A DNA stretch of 44,806 nt, taken from Aquisalimonas lutea. GTDB lineage: Bacteria > Pseudomonadota > Gammaproteobacteria > Nitrococcales > Aquisalimonadaceae. Made by a program: the position numbers and the translations under genes. The stretch lies in NCBI RefSeq assembly GCF_030409225.1, contig NZ_JAUFPK010000001.1:1120191-1164996 (forward strand), read 5' to 3'. Of this stretch, positions 1 to 9,200 are shown piece by piece (position 1 is the first letter of the stretch; each line of letters opens with the position of its first letter). The notes beneath the pieces are model-generated. The model worked only from the letters and a program-made list of their open reading frames with translations. It had not been told where the DNA came from and did no database searches.

Positions 1-1619
<1,619 letters not shown>

Positions 1620-1726
1620 ATAACACCCAAAAAGTCGGGTGCGGCCTGCATGCGTGTGACATGCGCGATCCAGCAACTTTCCAAATTCGCGGACGGCGGC
1701 GAGTGCCGCCGTTCAGTGAGCCAGTT

Positions 1727-1845
1727 TGCCTGGCGACCATAGCAAGCGGGAACCACCCGAATCCATTCCGAACTCGGAAGTGAAACCGCTTAGCGCCGAT
1801 GATAGTGCGGCCACGCTGTCGTGCGAAAGTAGGTCATCGCCAGGC
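1727..1845 (+). rRNA. rrf: 5S ribosomal RNA
   Basis: The segment starts with TGCCTGGCGACCATAGC and ends with the complementary GCCAGGC, giving the closing helix I of 5S rRNA. The internal CCGAACTCGGAAGTGAAAC is the conserved loop B-C region. It lies about 107 bp after 23S, in the usual 23S-5S order, and is followed directly by a strong terminator. No tRNA lies between 5S and the terminator. Confidence 0.97.
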
Positions 1846-1854
1846 GCCTCATCG

Positions 1855-1890
1855 AAACCCCGCAGCGTGCGCGCTGCGGGGTTTTTTTTT
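1855..1890 (+). terminator. Intrinsic terminator of the rRNA operon
   Basis: A perfect stem, ACCCCGCAGCG with CGCTGCGGGGT around a short TGCG loop, is followed by a run of nine T. It lies 10 bp after 5S rRNA and ends the ribosomal operon ahead of the aminopeptidase gene. Confidence 0.93.
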
Positions 1891-1946
1891 GGTTGGTATT
1901 CTGTGCCTGATGACCAGCGAACGTGACCGTACGGGTGCCCGAATCC

Positions 1947-3290
1947 ATGGATAACGACAATCCCCGCGACGCAGCGGCCAGGCTGCTGGAGTTCGTCAAC
2001 GTCAGCCCGAGCCCCTGGCACGCGGTCGCCTCCATGTGCAGGCAGCTCGACAACGCCGGGTTCCAGCGGCTGGAGGAGCGTGAGCACTGGGAGCTCGCCA
2101 GAGGCGGCAAGTACTATGTCATCCGGGATGACTCCACCGTGGCGGCCTTTGTCGTGGGACAGGGCGACCTGGCTGCGCACGGCTATCGCATTATCGGTGC
2201 GCATACCGACTCCCCGGGCTTCCGAATCAAGCCGGCGGGCAGCACCGCCGGCGGCGATCACCGGCGTGCAGCGGTGGAGATCTACGGCGGGCCGATCGTG
2301 GCAACGTTCGCCGACCGGGATCTGAAGGTCGCCGGCCGGGTCATGGCGCGCGATCCGGACTCCGGCTCCGTGGTGCCCTACCTGTATCAGTCCGCCGGTC
2401 CGGTGATGCGCCTGCCCAACGCCGCCATCCATCTGAACCGCCAGGTGAACCAGGACGGCCTGCGCTTTCAGCAGCACGACGAGCTGGCGCTGATTCTCGG
2501 CACGCTCCACGAGTCGGCCCCGGACAGCGACGCCCTGCGCGATACCATTGCCGCGGCGCTGGCCGTTTCGGCCGCCGACATCCTGGCGTGGGAGCTCGCT
2601 GTCGCCGATACCCAGGCGGGCTCGTTCTTCGGTCTGGACGACGAGTTCATCGCCGCGCCCCAGCTGGACAATCTCGCTTCCTGCCACGCCGGCCTGGACG
2701 CGCTCACGACCATCGATCCCGGCGATATCTCCGGGGTGGCGGTGCTGGCATGCTTCGATCACGAAGAGGTGGGGAGCCACAGCTTCAAGGGGGCCCAGGG
2801 GACATTCCTCGTCGACGTGCTCCAGCGGATCGCCGCTGATCGGGGCGACGACGCCGGTTCGGTCTACCACCGGGCCCTGGCCAACAGCATGGTGCTCAGC
2901 GCCGACATGGCCCATGCCTACCACCCGGGGTTTCCCGGCTACTACGATGCCGAGAACCGGGCCATGGTCAACGGCGGTCCCACCATCAAGGTCAACGCCC
3001 AGCAGCGCTATTCCACCGACGCCGGGGCGGAAGCCGCATTCATGGTACTCTGCGACGAGGCTGGAGTGCCCTGCCAGAAGTACGTCCACCGTAACGACAT
3101 TCCCTGCGGCACCACGATCGGTCCCATTACCGGCGCTTCCCTCGGGGTGCGCACCGTCGATGTGGGCAATCCCATGTGGTCCATGCACAGTATCCGCGAG
3201 AGCGCCGGCGCCCTGGACCACGCGCGCATGATCGCGGTCATGCGCCGCTTCCTCGACCGCCCGTCGCTCCCCTGCCCGGAGGAGCGCTGA
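1947..3290 (+). CDS. apeB: M18 family aminopeptidase
   Basis: About 447 residues, the usual length for M18 (aspartyl aminopeptidase-like) enzymes, which remove N-terminal residues in the cytoplasm using two metal ions. Visible family signatures are the N-terminal SPSPWHAV, the metal-site segment GAHTDSPGFR, LDNLASCHAGLDAL, the catalytic CFDHEEVGS, and the C-terminal GTTIGPITGASLGVRTVDVG with SMHSIRE. I start at ATG 1947 because the family begins shortly before SPSPWHAV. An in-frame GTG at 1923 would add eight residues, and neither start has a strong Shine-Dalgarno. birA follows after one base, so the two are probably co-transcribed. Confidence 0.93.
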   Translation: MDNDNPRDAAARLLEFVNVSPSPWHAVASMCRQLDNAGFQRLEEREHWELARGGKYYVIRDDSTVAAFVVGQGDLAAHGYRIIGAHTDSPGFRIKPAGSTAGGDHRRAAVEIYGGPIVATFADRDLKVAGRVMARDPDSGSVVPYLYQSAGPVMRLPNAAIHLNRQVNQDGLRFQQHDELALILGTLHESAPDSDALRDTIAAALAVSAADILAWELAVADTQAGSFFGLDDEFIAAPQLDNLASCHAGLDALTTIDPGDISGVAVLACFDHEEVGSHSFKGAQGTFLVDVLQRIAADRGDDAGSVYHRALANSMVLSADMAHAYHPGFPGYYDAENRAMVNGGPTIKVNAQQRYSTDAGAEAAFMVLCDEAGVPCQKYVHRNDIPCGTTIGPITGASLGVRTVDVGNPMWSMHSIRESAGALDHARMIAVMRRFLDRPSLPCPEER

Positions 3291-3291
3291 C

Positions 3292-4260
3292 ATGGACCGG
3301 GCCGACGCGCTGCTTGATTGCCTTGCCGACGGCCGGGAGCACTCCGGCGAGGCCCTGGGTCAGCATCTCGGCGTGACCCGGGCGGCCGTGTGGAAGCTGA
3401 TCCGGCAGCTCCGCAAGGAAGGCGCTCCGGTGCGCTCCGGCGCCGGACGGGGCTACTGCCTGGCTGCTCCCATGGAACGGCTGGACCCGGAGGCCATCCA
3501 GGCGTCGCTGGGGGCGGCCGCGCGCAGCCATCTCGCCGAGGTGCGCGTCGAGCGCGCCGTGGACTCCACCAACCGCCGCCTGTTCACGCGCCTGGACGAG
3601 CTGCGCACGCCGTGCGCCCTGCTTGCCGAGGCGCAGCTGGCCGGGCGCGGCCGTCGCGGGCGCCCCTGGCACTCGCCGTTCGGGCGCAACCTGTACATGA
3701 GTCTCGCGTGGCGCTTTGAAGACGTGCCGGGCGGCATGGCGGGCCTGAGCCTCGTCGTCGGCATGGCGGTGGCAGAGGCACTGACGCGCCTAGGAGCCGA
3801 AGGCATCGGTCTCAAGTGGCCCAATGATCTCATGGTCGGCGACGACAAGCTCGGGGGCGTGCTGGTCGAGCTCCAGGGCGAGCCCGCCGGCCCGTGCACG
3901 GTGGTCATCGGCCTCGGCCTCAACCTCGAGATGGACGACGCCGCGGACATCGACCAGCCTTGGACGGCCCTGCGACCTCACATGGGGGACTGGCTCGGCC
4001 GCAATCGCCTGGCGGCCGCGGTGCTGGACGCCCTGGTGGACTGCCTCACCCGCTTCGCCGCCGAAGGCTTCGGTCCCTTCGCCGACCAGTGGCCACGCTT
4101 CGACATTCTCCAGGGCCGGCGGGTAACGCTGTACGTCGGCAACCAGCAACTGCAGGGCAGCGCCTGCGGCGTTGACGCCACCGGCTGCCTTCTGCTGGAT
4201 CGGGGCCAGGGCTGCGAGCCCTGGAGCGCCGGGGAAGTTTCCGTGCGGCCGGTGTCATGA
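3292..4260 (+). CDS. birA: Bifunctional biotin-protein ligase / biotin operon repressor
   Basis: A 322-residue BirA. Residues 1-60 form a winged-helix DNA-binding domain (GEALGQHLGVTRAAVWKLIR). The catalytic core follows with the biotinyl-AMP loop GRGRRGRPWHSP, then LKWPNDLMVGDDKLGGVLVE, and a small C-terminal SH3-like domain. Family knowledge: it activates biotin with ATP, biotinylates the carboxyl carrier protein of acetyl-CoA carboxylase, and represses biotin genes when substrate is idle. The HTH domain predicts that this copy keeps the repressor role. It starts one base after the aminopeptidase stop, and its last codons overlap coaX by ATGA, so translation is coupled. Confidence 0.96.
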   Translation: MDRADALLDCLADGREHSGEALGQHLGVTRAAVWKLIRQLRKEGAPVRSGAGRGYCLAAPMERLDPEAIQASLGAAARSHLAEVRVERAVDSTNRRLFTRLDELRTPCALLAEAQLAGRGRRGRPWHSPFGRNLYMSLAWRFEDVPGGMAGLSLVVGMAVAEALTRLGAEGIGLKWPNDLMVGDDKLGGVLVELQGEPAGPCTVVIGLGLNLEMDDAADIDQPWTALRPHMGDWLGRNRLAAAVLDALVDCLTRFAAEGFGPFADQWPRFDILQGRRVTLYVGNQQLQGSACGVDATGCLLLDRGQGCEPWSAGEVSVRPVS

Positions 4261-5003
4261 TGCTCCTGTTCGATCTCGGCAACTCCCGCTGCAAATGGCA
4301 GCTGCGGGACGGCGATACCGTTGTTGCCGCCGGTGGCGCGGCGTACACCGGCGAAGGCCGGCTGCCCGATCACCTCCTGGCGGCCGTGGCAGATCTGCCG
4401 CATGCCCCGGAGCGCGCCGTCGCCTGCAGCGTGGCCACGCCGGCAGTGCTGGCACCGCTGGAGGAACGGCTGCGCGTGCGCTATGGATGCACGCTTGAGC
4501 ATTTCCGCACCGCCGCCGAGGGTGCGGGCGTGCGCAACGCCTACGCCGAGCCCGGCAACCTGGGAGCGGACCGCTGGGCCGCCCTGCTGGGGGGGCATGC
4601 GCGATACGAAGGGCGCCTGTGCATTGCCGATTGCGGCACCGCCGTGACGCTGGACGTCCTGGAGGCGGACGGCCGACACGCCGGCGGCGTCATCCTGCCG
4701 GGGCTGTCGCTGGCTCGCCGAGCGCTGTCCCTGGGCGCCCATCGCCTGGCGGACCCCGGCGATGGGCCGCTACCGGCCCTGGCGGCCGACACGCCCACCG
4801 CCATCCGTGCGGGTACCTTCCACGGGCTGGTCGCCGCCATCGACAGCTTCAAGATGCGCTGTGACGAGGCCGGCGGCGTGACCCGGGGGCTGATTACCGG
4901 TGGTGACGCACCGACCGTCGCCGCCGCGCTGAGCGGCCGGTGGCAGGTCGATGCCGATCTTGTCTTCACCGGTATGGCGGTCGGGATCGAGAGCGGATCA
5001 TGA
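4257..5003 (+). CDS. coaX: Type III pantothenate kinase
   Basis: A 248-residue type III pantothenate kinase, which carries out the first step of coenzyme A synthesis (pantothenate to 4'-phosphopantothenate). The acetate/sugar-kinase fold motifs are visible: N-terminal phosphate motif LLFDLGNSRCKW, GNLGADRWAALLGGHA in the pantothenate site, DCGTAVTLDVL, and GGVILPGL. Type III enzymes are insensitive to CoA feedback and need a monovalent cation. The start overlaps the birA stop (ATGA), and its own stop overlaps the next gene in the same way. birA-coaX adjacency is common in gammaproteobacteria. Confidence 0.95.
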   Translation: MMLLFDLGNSRCKWQLRDGDTVVAAGGAAYTGEGRLPDHLLAAVADLPHAPERAVACSVATPAVLAPLEERLRVRYGCTLEHFRTAAEGAGVRNAYAEPGNLGADRWAALLGGHARYEGRLCIADCGTAVTLDVLEADGRHAGGVILPGLSLARRALSLGAHRLADPGDGPLPALAADTPTAIRAGTFHGLVAAIDSFKMRCDEAGGVTRGLITGGDAPTVAAALSGRWQVDADLVFTGMAVGIESGS

Positions 5004-5710
5004 GGGCGTTCTGCGTTCTGCTGCTGGCCCTCAACGTGGTCGTTCTGCTGGTCTGGACGCTGCCCGCGTCCGATCCACCGCCGGCCCAGCCGCCCCGCCC
5101 CGCCGACGGCTCGCTGCAGCTCCTGGATGAGGAGCAAGCCATGCGCAGCGACGTCGGCTCAACGGGCACGGACGAGGCTACCACCGCAGAGGCGTCCACT
5201 ACGGAGTCGGCCGGCGGCGATAGCGATGATGACAGCGGGTCCCCCTCACCGGGTGGCACTGCGGCCCGGGAATGCCGTGTCGCCGTCCTGGATCAGGAGG
5301 AGGCGGCCGGAAACCTGGCCGATGCAGTAACCGACGCCGGCGGGACAGCCGAGGTGAACACCGTCTCGGGGCGCGAATGGGTCGGCTTCTGGGTCTACCT
5401 GCCCGACCCGGAGTCCGTGGACGAAGCCCAGGCGACCATGGATCGCCTCGCCGAAGAGGGTGTCAGCGACTACGGCTACGTCGGCGGCGAAGGCGAGCAG
5501 CAGCACGCGGTCTCGCTGGGCGTGTTCAGCACGCGGGAACGGGCGGAGCGCCGCCAGGAGGACGTCCGGGAGCTGGGCTATGCCGCCGAGGTCGCCGAGC
5601 GCTACCGGACCACCTCGCGTTACCGGGTCCTGGCACGGGTCGGTTCGGCCGACGATCTACCCGACGGCGACTGGCGCGAAGCCGAAGACTGCCGGGCGCC
5701 CGAGACTTGA
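5000..5710 (+). CDS. SPOR-like domain membrane protein
   Basis: A 236-residue protein with an N-terminal hydrophobic segment (residues 3-20, CVLLLALNVVVLLVW) that probably anchors it in the inner membrane. An acidic, low-complexity Ser/Thr/Asp linker (about residues 45-90) follows. The C-terminal part resembles a SPOR fold, with VSLGVFSTRERAERRQ and LGYAAEV. SPOR domains bind denuded peptidoglycan, often at the division septum, so a periplasmic cell-wall role is inferred. The start overlaps the coaX stop (ATGA). A SPOR protein after coaX and before tRNA-Thr fits a conserved neighbourhood in related bacteria. Confidence 0.78.
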   Translation: MRAFCVLLLALNVVVLLVWTLPASDPPPAQPPRPADGSLQLLDEEQAMRSDVGSTGTDEATTAEASTTESAGGDSDDDSGSPSPGGTAARECRVAVLDQEEAAGNLADAVTDAGGTAEVNTVSGREWVGFWVYLPDPESVDEAQATMDRLAEEGVSDYGYVGGEGEQQHAVSLGVFSTRERAERRQEDVRELGYAAEVAERYRTTSRYRVLARVGSADDLPDGDWREAEDCRAPET

Positions 5711-5770
5711 ACTCGACTCCGCTTACGGTGGATCATATCGATACGCCCGACGCAGGGCGCACCTTCCGAC

Positions 5771-5846
5771 GCTGGCGTAGCTCAGTTGGTAGAGCAGCTG
5801 ATTTGTAATCAGCCGGTCGCAGGTTCGACTCCTGTCGCCAGCTCCA
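5771..5846 (+). tRNA. tRNA-Thr (anticodon UGU)
   Basis: A 76-nt cloverleaf including an encoded CCA: acceptor strand GCTGGCG pairs with CGCCAGC, the D arm contains AGCTCAGTTGGTAGAGC, the anticodon stem-loop is CTGATTTGTAATCAG with anticodon TGT, and the T arm holds GGTTCGACTCC. In many gammaproteobacteria this tRNA is followed by further tRNAs and tufB. Here accessory genes follow instead. Confidence 0.97.
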
Positions 5847-5994
5847 ATATTTCAAGAACCTGGCCGTTTTCGCTTTAGCCGATGCACTGCATGGCCGCAA
5901 ATAGTCACAAGCCAAATCCCCGCTATTAGCAGCCGAGTAGCTGCTTCTTGGCGCCATGCGGGCAATTGCAAAAGGCCAATCCTGCCAGCTTCGC

Positions 5995-6477
5995 CTACTG
6001 GTGCCTCCGAATCAGCGCGTCGACCTCTTGCCAAGGGAGTCGACGCCCGTTTTGTTGCATGCGGTCGAACGCGTTCCTGGCCTGTCTTGCGTCTATGAAC
6101 TCGTGCCTGATCAGCTCCTCAATCAGCCACAGCGTCCCCGCCACTTCCACTCCTTCCTGTCTCGCGGCATGCCGAAGAGTCGAATCCCCGGTCATCAGAC
6201 GGCAGTTGATGTTCACTGCAAGTGCAAGGGCCAGGCAGTCGTACGTGCTGACTCCCCTATACCGTTGCCGGAATGCCGTGGCCGCATCAATGCCATCGCC
6301 GTCGAGTTCACGCAGATGTAACCCGAGTCGCGGAAGGTCGGGATGATGTTCCTCCAGTTCGTCCGTGTACAGAAGGTCTGGGGTGGCGAACTCGTGGGGC
6401 AGGGCGAACATGAGTTCCAGCAGCTCGCCCACCTCCATATCAATGAGGACGTTGGCGTCACTGATGAGCAGCGGCAT
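5995..6477 (-). CDS. PIN-domain protein, likely toxin or nuclease partner
   Basis: A 160-residue PIN-fold protein. The first acidic residue is in LLISDANVLIDME, and further acids lie in YTDELEEHH, STYDCLALALA and MTGDSTLR, matching the acidic quartet that binds the catalytic metal in PIN ribonucleases. Its start overlaps the end of the XRE/ImmA gene by about 20 bp, so the two are translated together. XRE-ImmA plus PIN pairs occur as toxin-antitoxin-like or mobile-element regulatory modules. Which partner is protective is not shown by the sequence. Confidence 0.85.
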   Translation of the reverse strand: MPLLISDANVLIDMEVGELLELMFALPHEFATPDLLYTDELEEHHPDLPRLGLHLRELDGDGIDAATAFRQRYRGVSTYDCLALALAVNINCRLMTGDSTLRHAARQEGVEVAGTLWLIEELIRHEFIDARQARNAFDRMQQNGRRLPWQEVDALIRRHQ

Positions 6478-7537
6478 CCGTTCCGGTCTCCGTCAGTGAT
6501 CGGTTCTTCTGGAACTGACTGGCTGACAGGTTCAGCAACTCGGCGGCCTTCGACTGGCCAATAACGTCCTCCGCAAGGGCGCGGTAGACGAGTTGCTCGA
6601 ACAGGACCGAACTTTCCTGCTTGACGGGCTCGCCGGGCTCGCCCTTGTGCCAACCATGCTTGCGTAGTCCTGCGAACATTCGCTTCTTGAGATCCTCACC
6701 GATGATTCCCGCCTGAGCGGCTCGGACCAGACCCGCCGCCATACTGATGCCGAACTCGCGCTTCAGCAGATAGAGTTCACGCCACTCAAGTGCACGACGG
6801 TGATCTCCCAGGTGTTCGCGGACGGCACGGGCTGGAAGGAGAAACGCTCCCGCGAATCGCTGACAGGCCTTCTCTTCGTCCACAGTATCCTTCAATCGGC
6901 CGGCCAGCAGCCGGTGCCCCAGCTCATGGGCTAGTGTGAGGCGCTGCCGATCCCCAGAAATGTCCTTGGAGACAACGATCACATGCTGCTCGCCAACATT
7001 CCCGGCCAGTCCGTCGAACCGCGCTTCCGGGGGGATCTCGGTCAGGATAACCAGGAGGCCCTGGCTCTCCAGCGTGTCGATGAGGTCCGGGATCGGGTTC
7101 TCGCCGAGTTCCCACTCTTCGCGGACACGCTCCGCGACGATCTCGAGCTGTTCGTAATCCGAGATCTCCTCGGGAATGGAGTCCGGAACCGCAAAGGTAC
7201 GAATGGGTGGCACCGGATAGAGATCAAGCAACTCAATCCAGCGTTCCGCTTGGTCCAGAACGTTCGCCGTAATGCGATCCAGCACCTTTTTGGGTGTCTT
7301 GGAGTGTTTGCGGTACTCGATTTCCTCGAGTTCCACCTCTACGCGGTCAGGACGAAGGAAATACTCCGACCGGACCCCAAGCACTCGCCCGATCTTGATG
7401 AGCTGAGCGGACGAGGGAGTGAGCGTCCCGTGCTCGAACTTGTTCAAGGCGGTATGGCTGACCCCGGTCTGTTCGGCAAGCGCCCGTAGCGATATGCCGG
7501 CGGCCTTGCGCGCCCGCTGAATGCGGTTGCCGATCAT
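6458..7537 (-). CDS. XRE-family HTH regulator with ImmA/IrrE metallopeptidase domain
   Basis: A 359-residue two-domain protein. Residues 1-60 are a Cro/C1 helix-turn-helix (AGISLRALAEQTGVSHTALNKFE). Around residues 195-250 the ImmA/IrrE (COG2856) zinc-protease motif LAHELGHRLLAG is present, followed by ACQRFAGAFLLPA, the conserved downstream helix. Family knowledge: such proteins cleave repressors or regulate toxin genes. The C-terminus has a second HTH-like stretch (SKAAELLNLSASQFQ). The PIN gene overlaps its 3' end. An inverted repeat in front of the gene suggests autoregulation. Confidence 0.9.
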   Translation of the reverse strand: MIGNRIQRARKAAGISLRALAEQTGVSHTALNKFEHGTLTPSSAQLIKIGRVLGVRSEYFLRPDRVEVELEEIEYRKHSKTPKKVLDRITANVLDQAERWIELLDLYPVPPIRTFAVPDSIPEEISDYEQLEIVAERVREEWELGENPIPDLIDTLESQGLLVILTEIPPEARFDGLAGNVGEQHVIVVSKDISGDRQRLTLAHELGHRLLAGRLKDTVDEEKACQRFAGAFLLPARAVREHLGDHRRALEWRELYLLKREFGISMAAGLVRAAQAGIIGEDLKKRMFAGLRKHGWHKGEPGEPVKQESSVLFEQLVYRALAEDVIGQSKAAELLNLSASQFQKNRSLTETGTDAAAHQ

Positions 7538-7551
7538 GTGGACCTCGCGGG

Positions 7552-7586
7552 TTTACAAAATCTACATATCCATCGGAAATTGTAAA
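7552..7586. promoter_or_regulatory. Candidate operator upstream of the XRE/ImmA-PIN pair
   Basis: TTTACAA at 7552-7558 and TTGTAAA at 7580-7586 form a perfect inverted repeat with 28-bp centre-to-centre spacing, in an AT-rich patch just upstream of the XRE start at 7537. The position and symmetry fit an autoregulatory operator for the HTH protein. This is an inference from position. Confidence 0.5.
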
Positions 7587-8089
7587 TATATAGGTAGCCA
7601 GCGTATACCCCAGGCGAGTGTCAATGCCCGAGTGACGAGGAATGTGTCGTTTGGAGCTGTTGGTCAACCGTTCTCTTAACAGGTTGGATAGGTTACGGTC
7701 GGTTCCGGGGCTTCGGACTTTTCCATTTCTCGAGACTGGGGCTTTGCCTGTACTTAATCCTGCAAGCACGAGGAGCGGTCGACGATGCGATTCTATCGGT
7801 GCTCAGCTTCTGCCAGAGAGGCGCACCAGTAGCCACCGTCGTAGCACCTTCTGATCTTGTTGAGGTTCGTTCTTCGACTAGCCTACGAAGAGGTAGGGAG
7901 TAGGTCTGAGATCGACCCGTTGCTGACCTCCGCACGGCATCCACCAGCGTCCGCTCTGGAGCAGGCCATAAAGGAGGTCTCCCCCGGTGTCAATTTTCCA
8001 GGGCTAGGCGTAACCCGCCTTGAAAGATCATGATAGCGATCTAGGGTGGCCATCACTGTCGTTCTATAATCATGAGCTTACGGAACTTG
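7587..8089. other. Gap with no supported gene, between the XRE promoter and the retron RT 3' end
   Basis: About 500 bp without a reading frame I can support. Short overlapping frames exist on both strands but none has a clear ribosome binding site or a recognisable product. No strong terminator is visible after the reverse transcriptase stop at 8090. The stretch may hold decayed DNA between two defence modules. Confidence 0.5.
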
Positions 8090-9013
8090 CTAGATTTCGT
8101 ACGGCTCGTGAAGTTGAATCTCCATGATATTTCGAATTATTCTCTGATATTCAAAGTATGTTTTATCCTTTCCATAGACGCATTTATGCCATTCTGCAAG
8201 GCCTGAAAGGTGGTTCAGATTATCCCGTGCCCATTTAAGATTTCTTGAAGCACGAAAGAAAGCAGCTCGCATATTTCTACGAGCCACTCGCGGGATAGCG
8301 ACATCCTTATTATGAGCGCTCAACCCTAGCACGTACCTAGGTTGTTCTGGGGGGTGATAACGTGTCTTGTCGTGGTTTAGATAAAACCCATGATCAGACA
8401 CGATTCTTTCGACAAACGGAAGAATCTTCCTGTAGGAAAAATGTTTTGGACCCCAGAAAAACATATCATCTGAATACCTCAAATAACTAAGGCCCCAGCG
8501 CGTGGAAAAACGGGAAAGATCACGGTCGAGAGTCTTGCAGATCAGATTGCTAATGGAAGGGCTGGTGGGGGAGCCTTGAACCAAGCACCCCTCAAAAGTC
8601 GAAAGCCTAGTTAATATGTACGACACCTTAGTGTTAAAACCTAAGGACGCATAAAGTCCAAATACACGGCGCTCAGTAATTGAAGGAAAAAAATCACGGA
8701 TATCTACTTTTAAGAGCCCATTTCTTCCGGCAATTTTTTTGGCTGCACCGACGATGCTATAACCTTCTCTAAATGCGAAAGCATAATCGCTTGGTGGTAC
8801 GCTCTTAAGGTAGGTTTTGTATATTGCCCGCTGCACCCCTTTTAACTCTGTGGTTGGGATGCGTATTTGTCTTTTTCCTTCTCCGGACTTTTTAGGTATT
8901 TCTGCCGTCAAATACAGGTAATCACGCGAGTGGGCAAGTCTAAAAAGGTGCTGGGGTGCAAACCCAAGCTCCATAGAGAGTTCCATTAAGTTGCTGGGTC
9001 GCACCCCGTCCAC
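8090..9013 (-). CDS. Retron reverse transcriptase
   Basis: A 307-residue group II-like reverse transcriptase of retron type. Ordered motifs are RQIRIPTTELKGVQRAIYK, FREGYSIVGAAKKI, LKVDIRDFFPSI (first catalytic Asp), LVQGSPTSPSISNLIC, the active site YLRYSDDM (YSDD in place of the commoner YADD), and YVLGLSAHN, which corresponds to the retron VTG region. It makes branched msDNA from the adjoining RNA. The frame opens with GTG at 9013, five bases after the a2 repeat of the RNA gene, with AGG as a weak Shine-Dalgarno. ATG at 8986 is an alternative without a visible site. It lies downstream of the RNA and effector in one operon. Base composition is more AT-rich than the chromosome. Confidence 0.93.
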   Translation of the reverse strand: MDGVRPSNLMELSMELGFAPQHLFRLAHSRDYLYLTAEIPKKSGEGKRQIRIPTTELKGVQRAIYKTYLKSVPPSDYAFAFREGYSIVGAAKKIAGRNGLLKVDIRDFFPSITERRVFGLYASLGFNTKVSYILTRLSTFEGCLVQGSPTSPSISNLICKTLDRDLSRFSTRWGLSYLRYSDDMFFWGPKHFSYRKILPFVERIVSDHGFYLNHDKTRYHPPEQPRYVLGLSAHNKDVAIPRVARRNMRAAFFRASRNLKWARDNLNHLSGLAEWHKCVYGKDKTYFEYQRIIRNIMEIQLHEPYEI

Positions 9014-9017
9014 ACCT

Positions 9018-9172
9018 GCCCTTACCTAGTCGTCTTACTTGGATGATTCGCATGAGCGGTTGGGCCCGGCGGCCCAAGCGCCTCATGCGAAGCAGACACT
9101 CTGCGTTCTTTTCTAACCCGCGACGATTCATCGCGGTTCCTTGCGCTTTGCAAAGATCCCCTAAGGGCCCCC
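9018..9172 (-). ncRNA. Retron msr-msd RNA
   Basis: On the minus strand the outer pair is GCCCTTA (9168-9162) and TAAGGGC (9024-9018), the a1/a2 repeats that close a retron RNA. Right after a1 comes TTAGG, placing a candidate branch G. The msr part has a stem CTTTGC/GCAAGG and a hairpin at 9136-9118 (CCGCGA/TCGCGG, 8 bp, 3-nt loop). The msd part is a long hairpin at 9091-9047 with a perfect 10-bp base (TTCGCATGAG/CTCATGCGAA) and an inner TTGGGCC/GGCCCAA stem. The layout effector, RNA, RT in the 187-bp gap is typical for retrons. Exact ends are approximate, and the a1/a2 core is short (7 bp). Confidence 0.85.
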
Positions 9173-9200
9173 TCACTGTGTCTTGTGATAACCGGTGACG

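Noticed and set aside
1713-3293. A 526-residue minus-strand frame opposite the aminopeptidase
   Set aside because: It mirrors the aminopeptidase gene and is full of low-complexity Ala/Gly/His; only the plus strand gives a known family.
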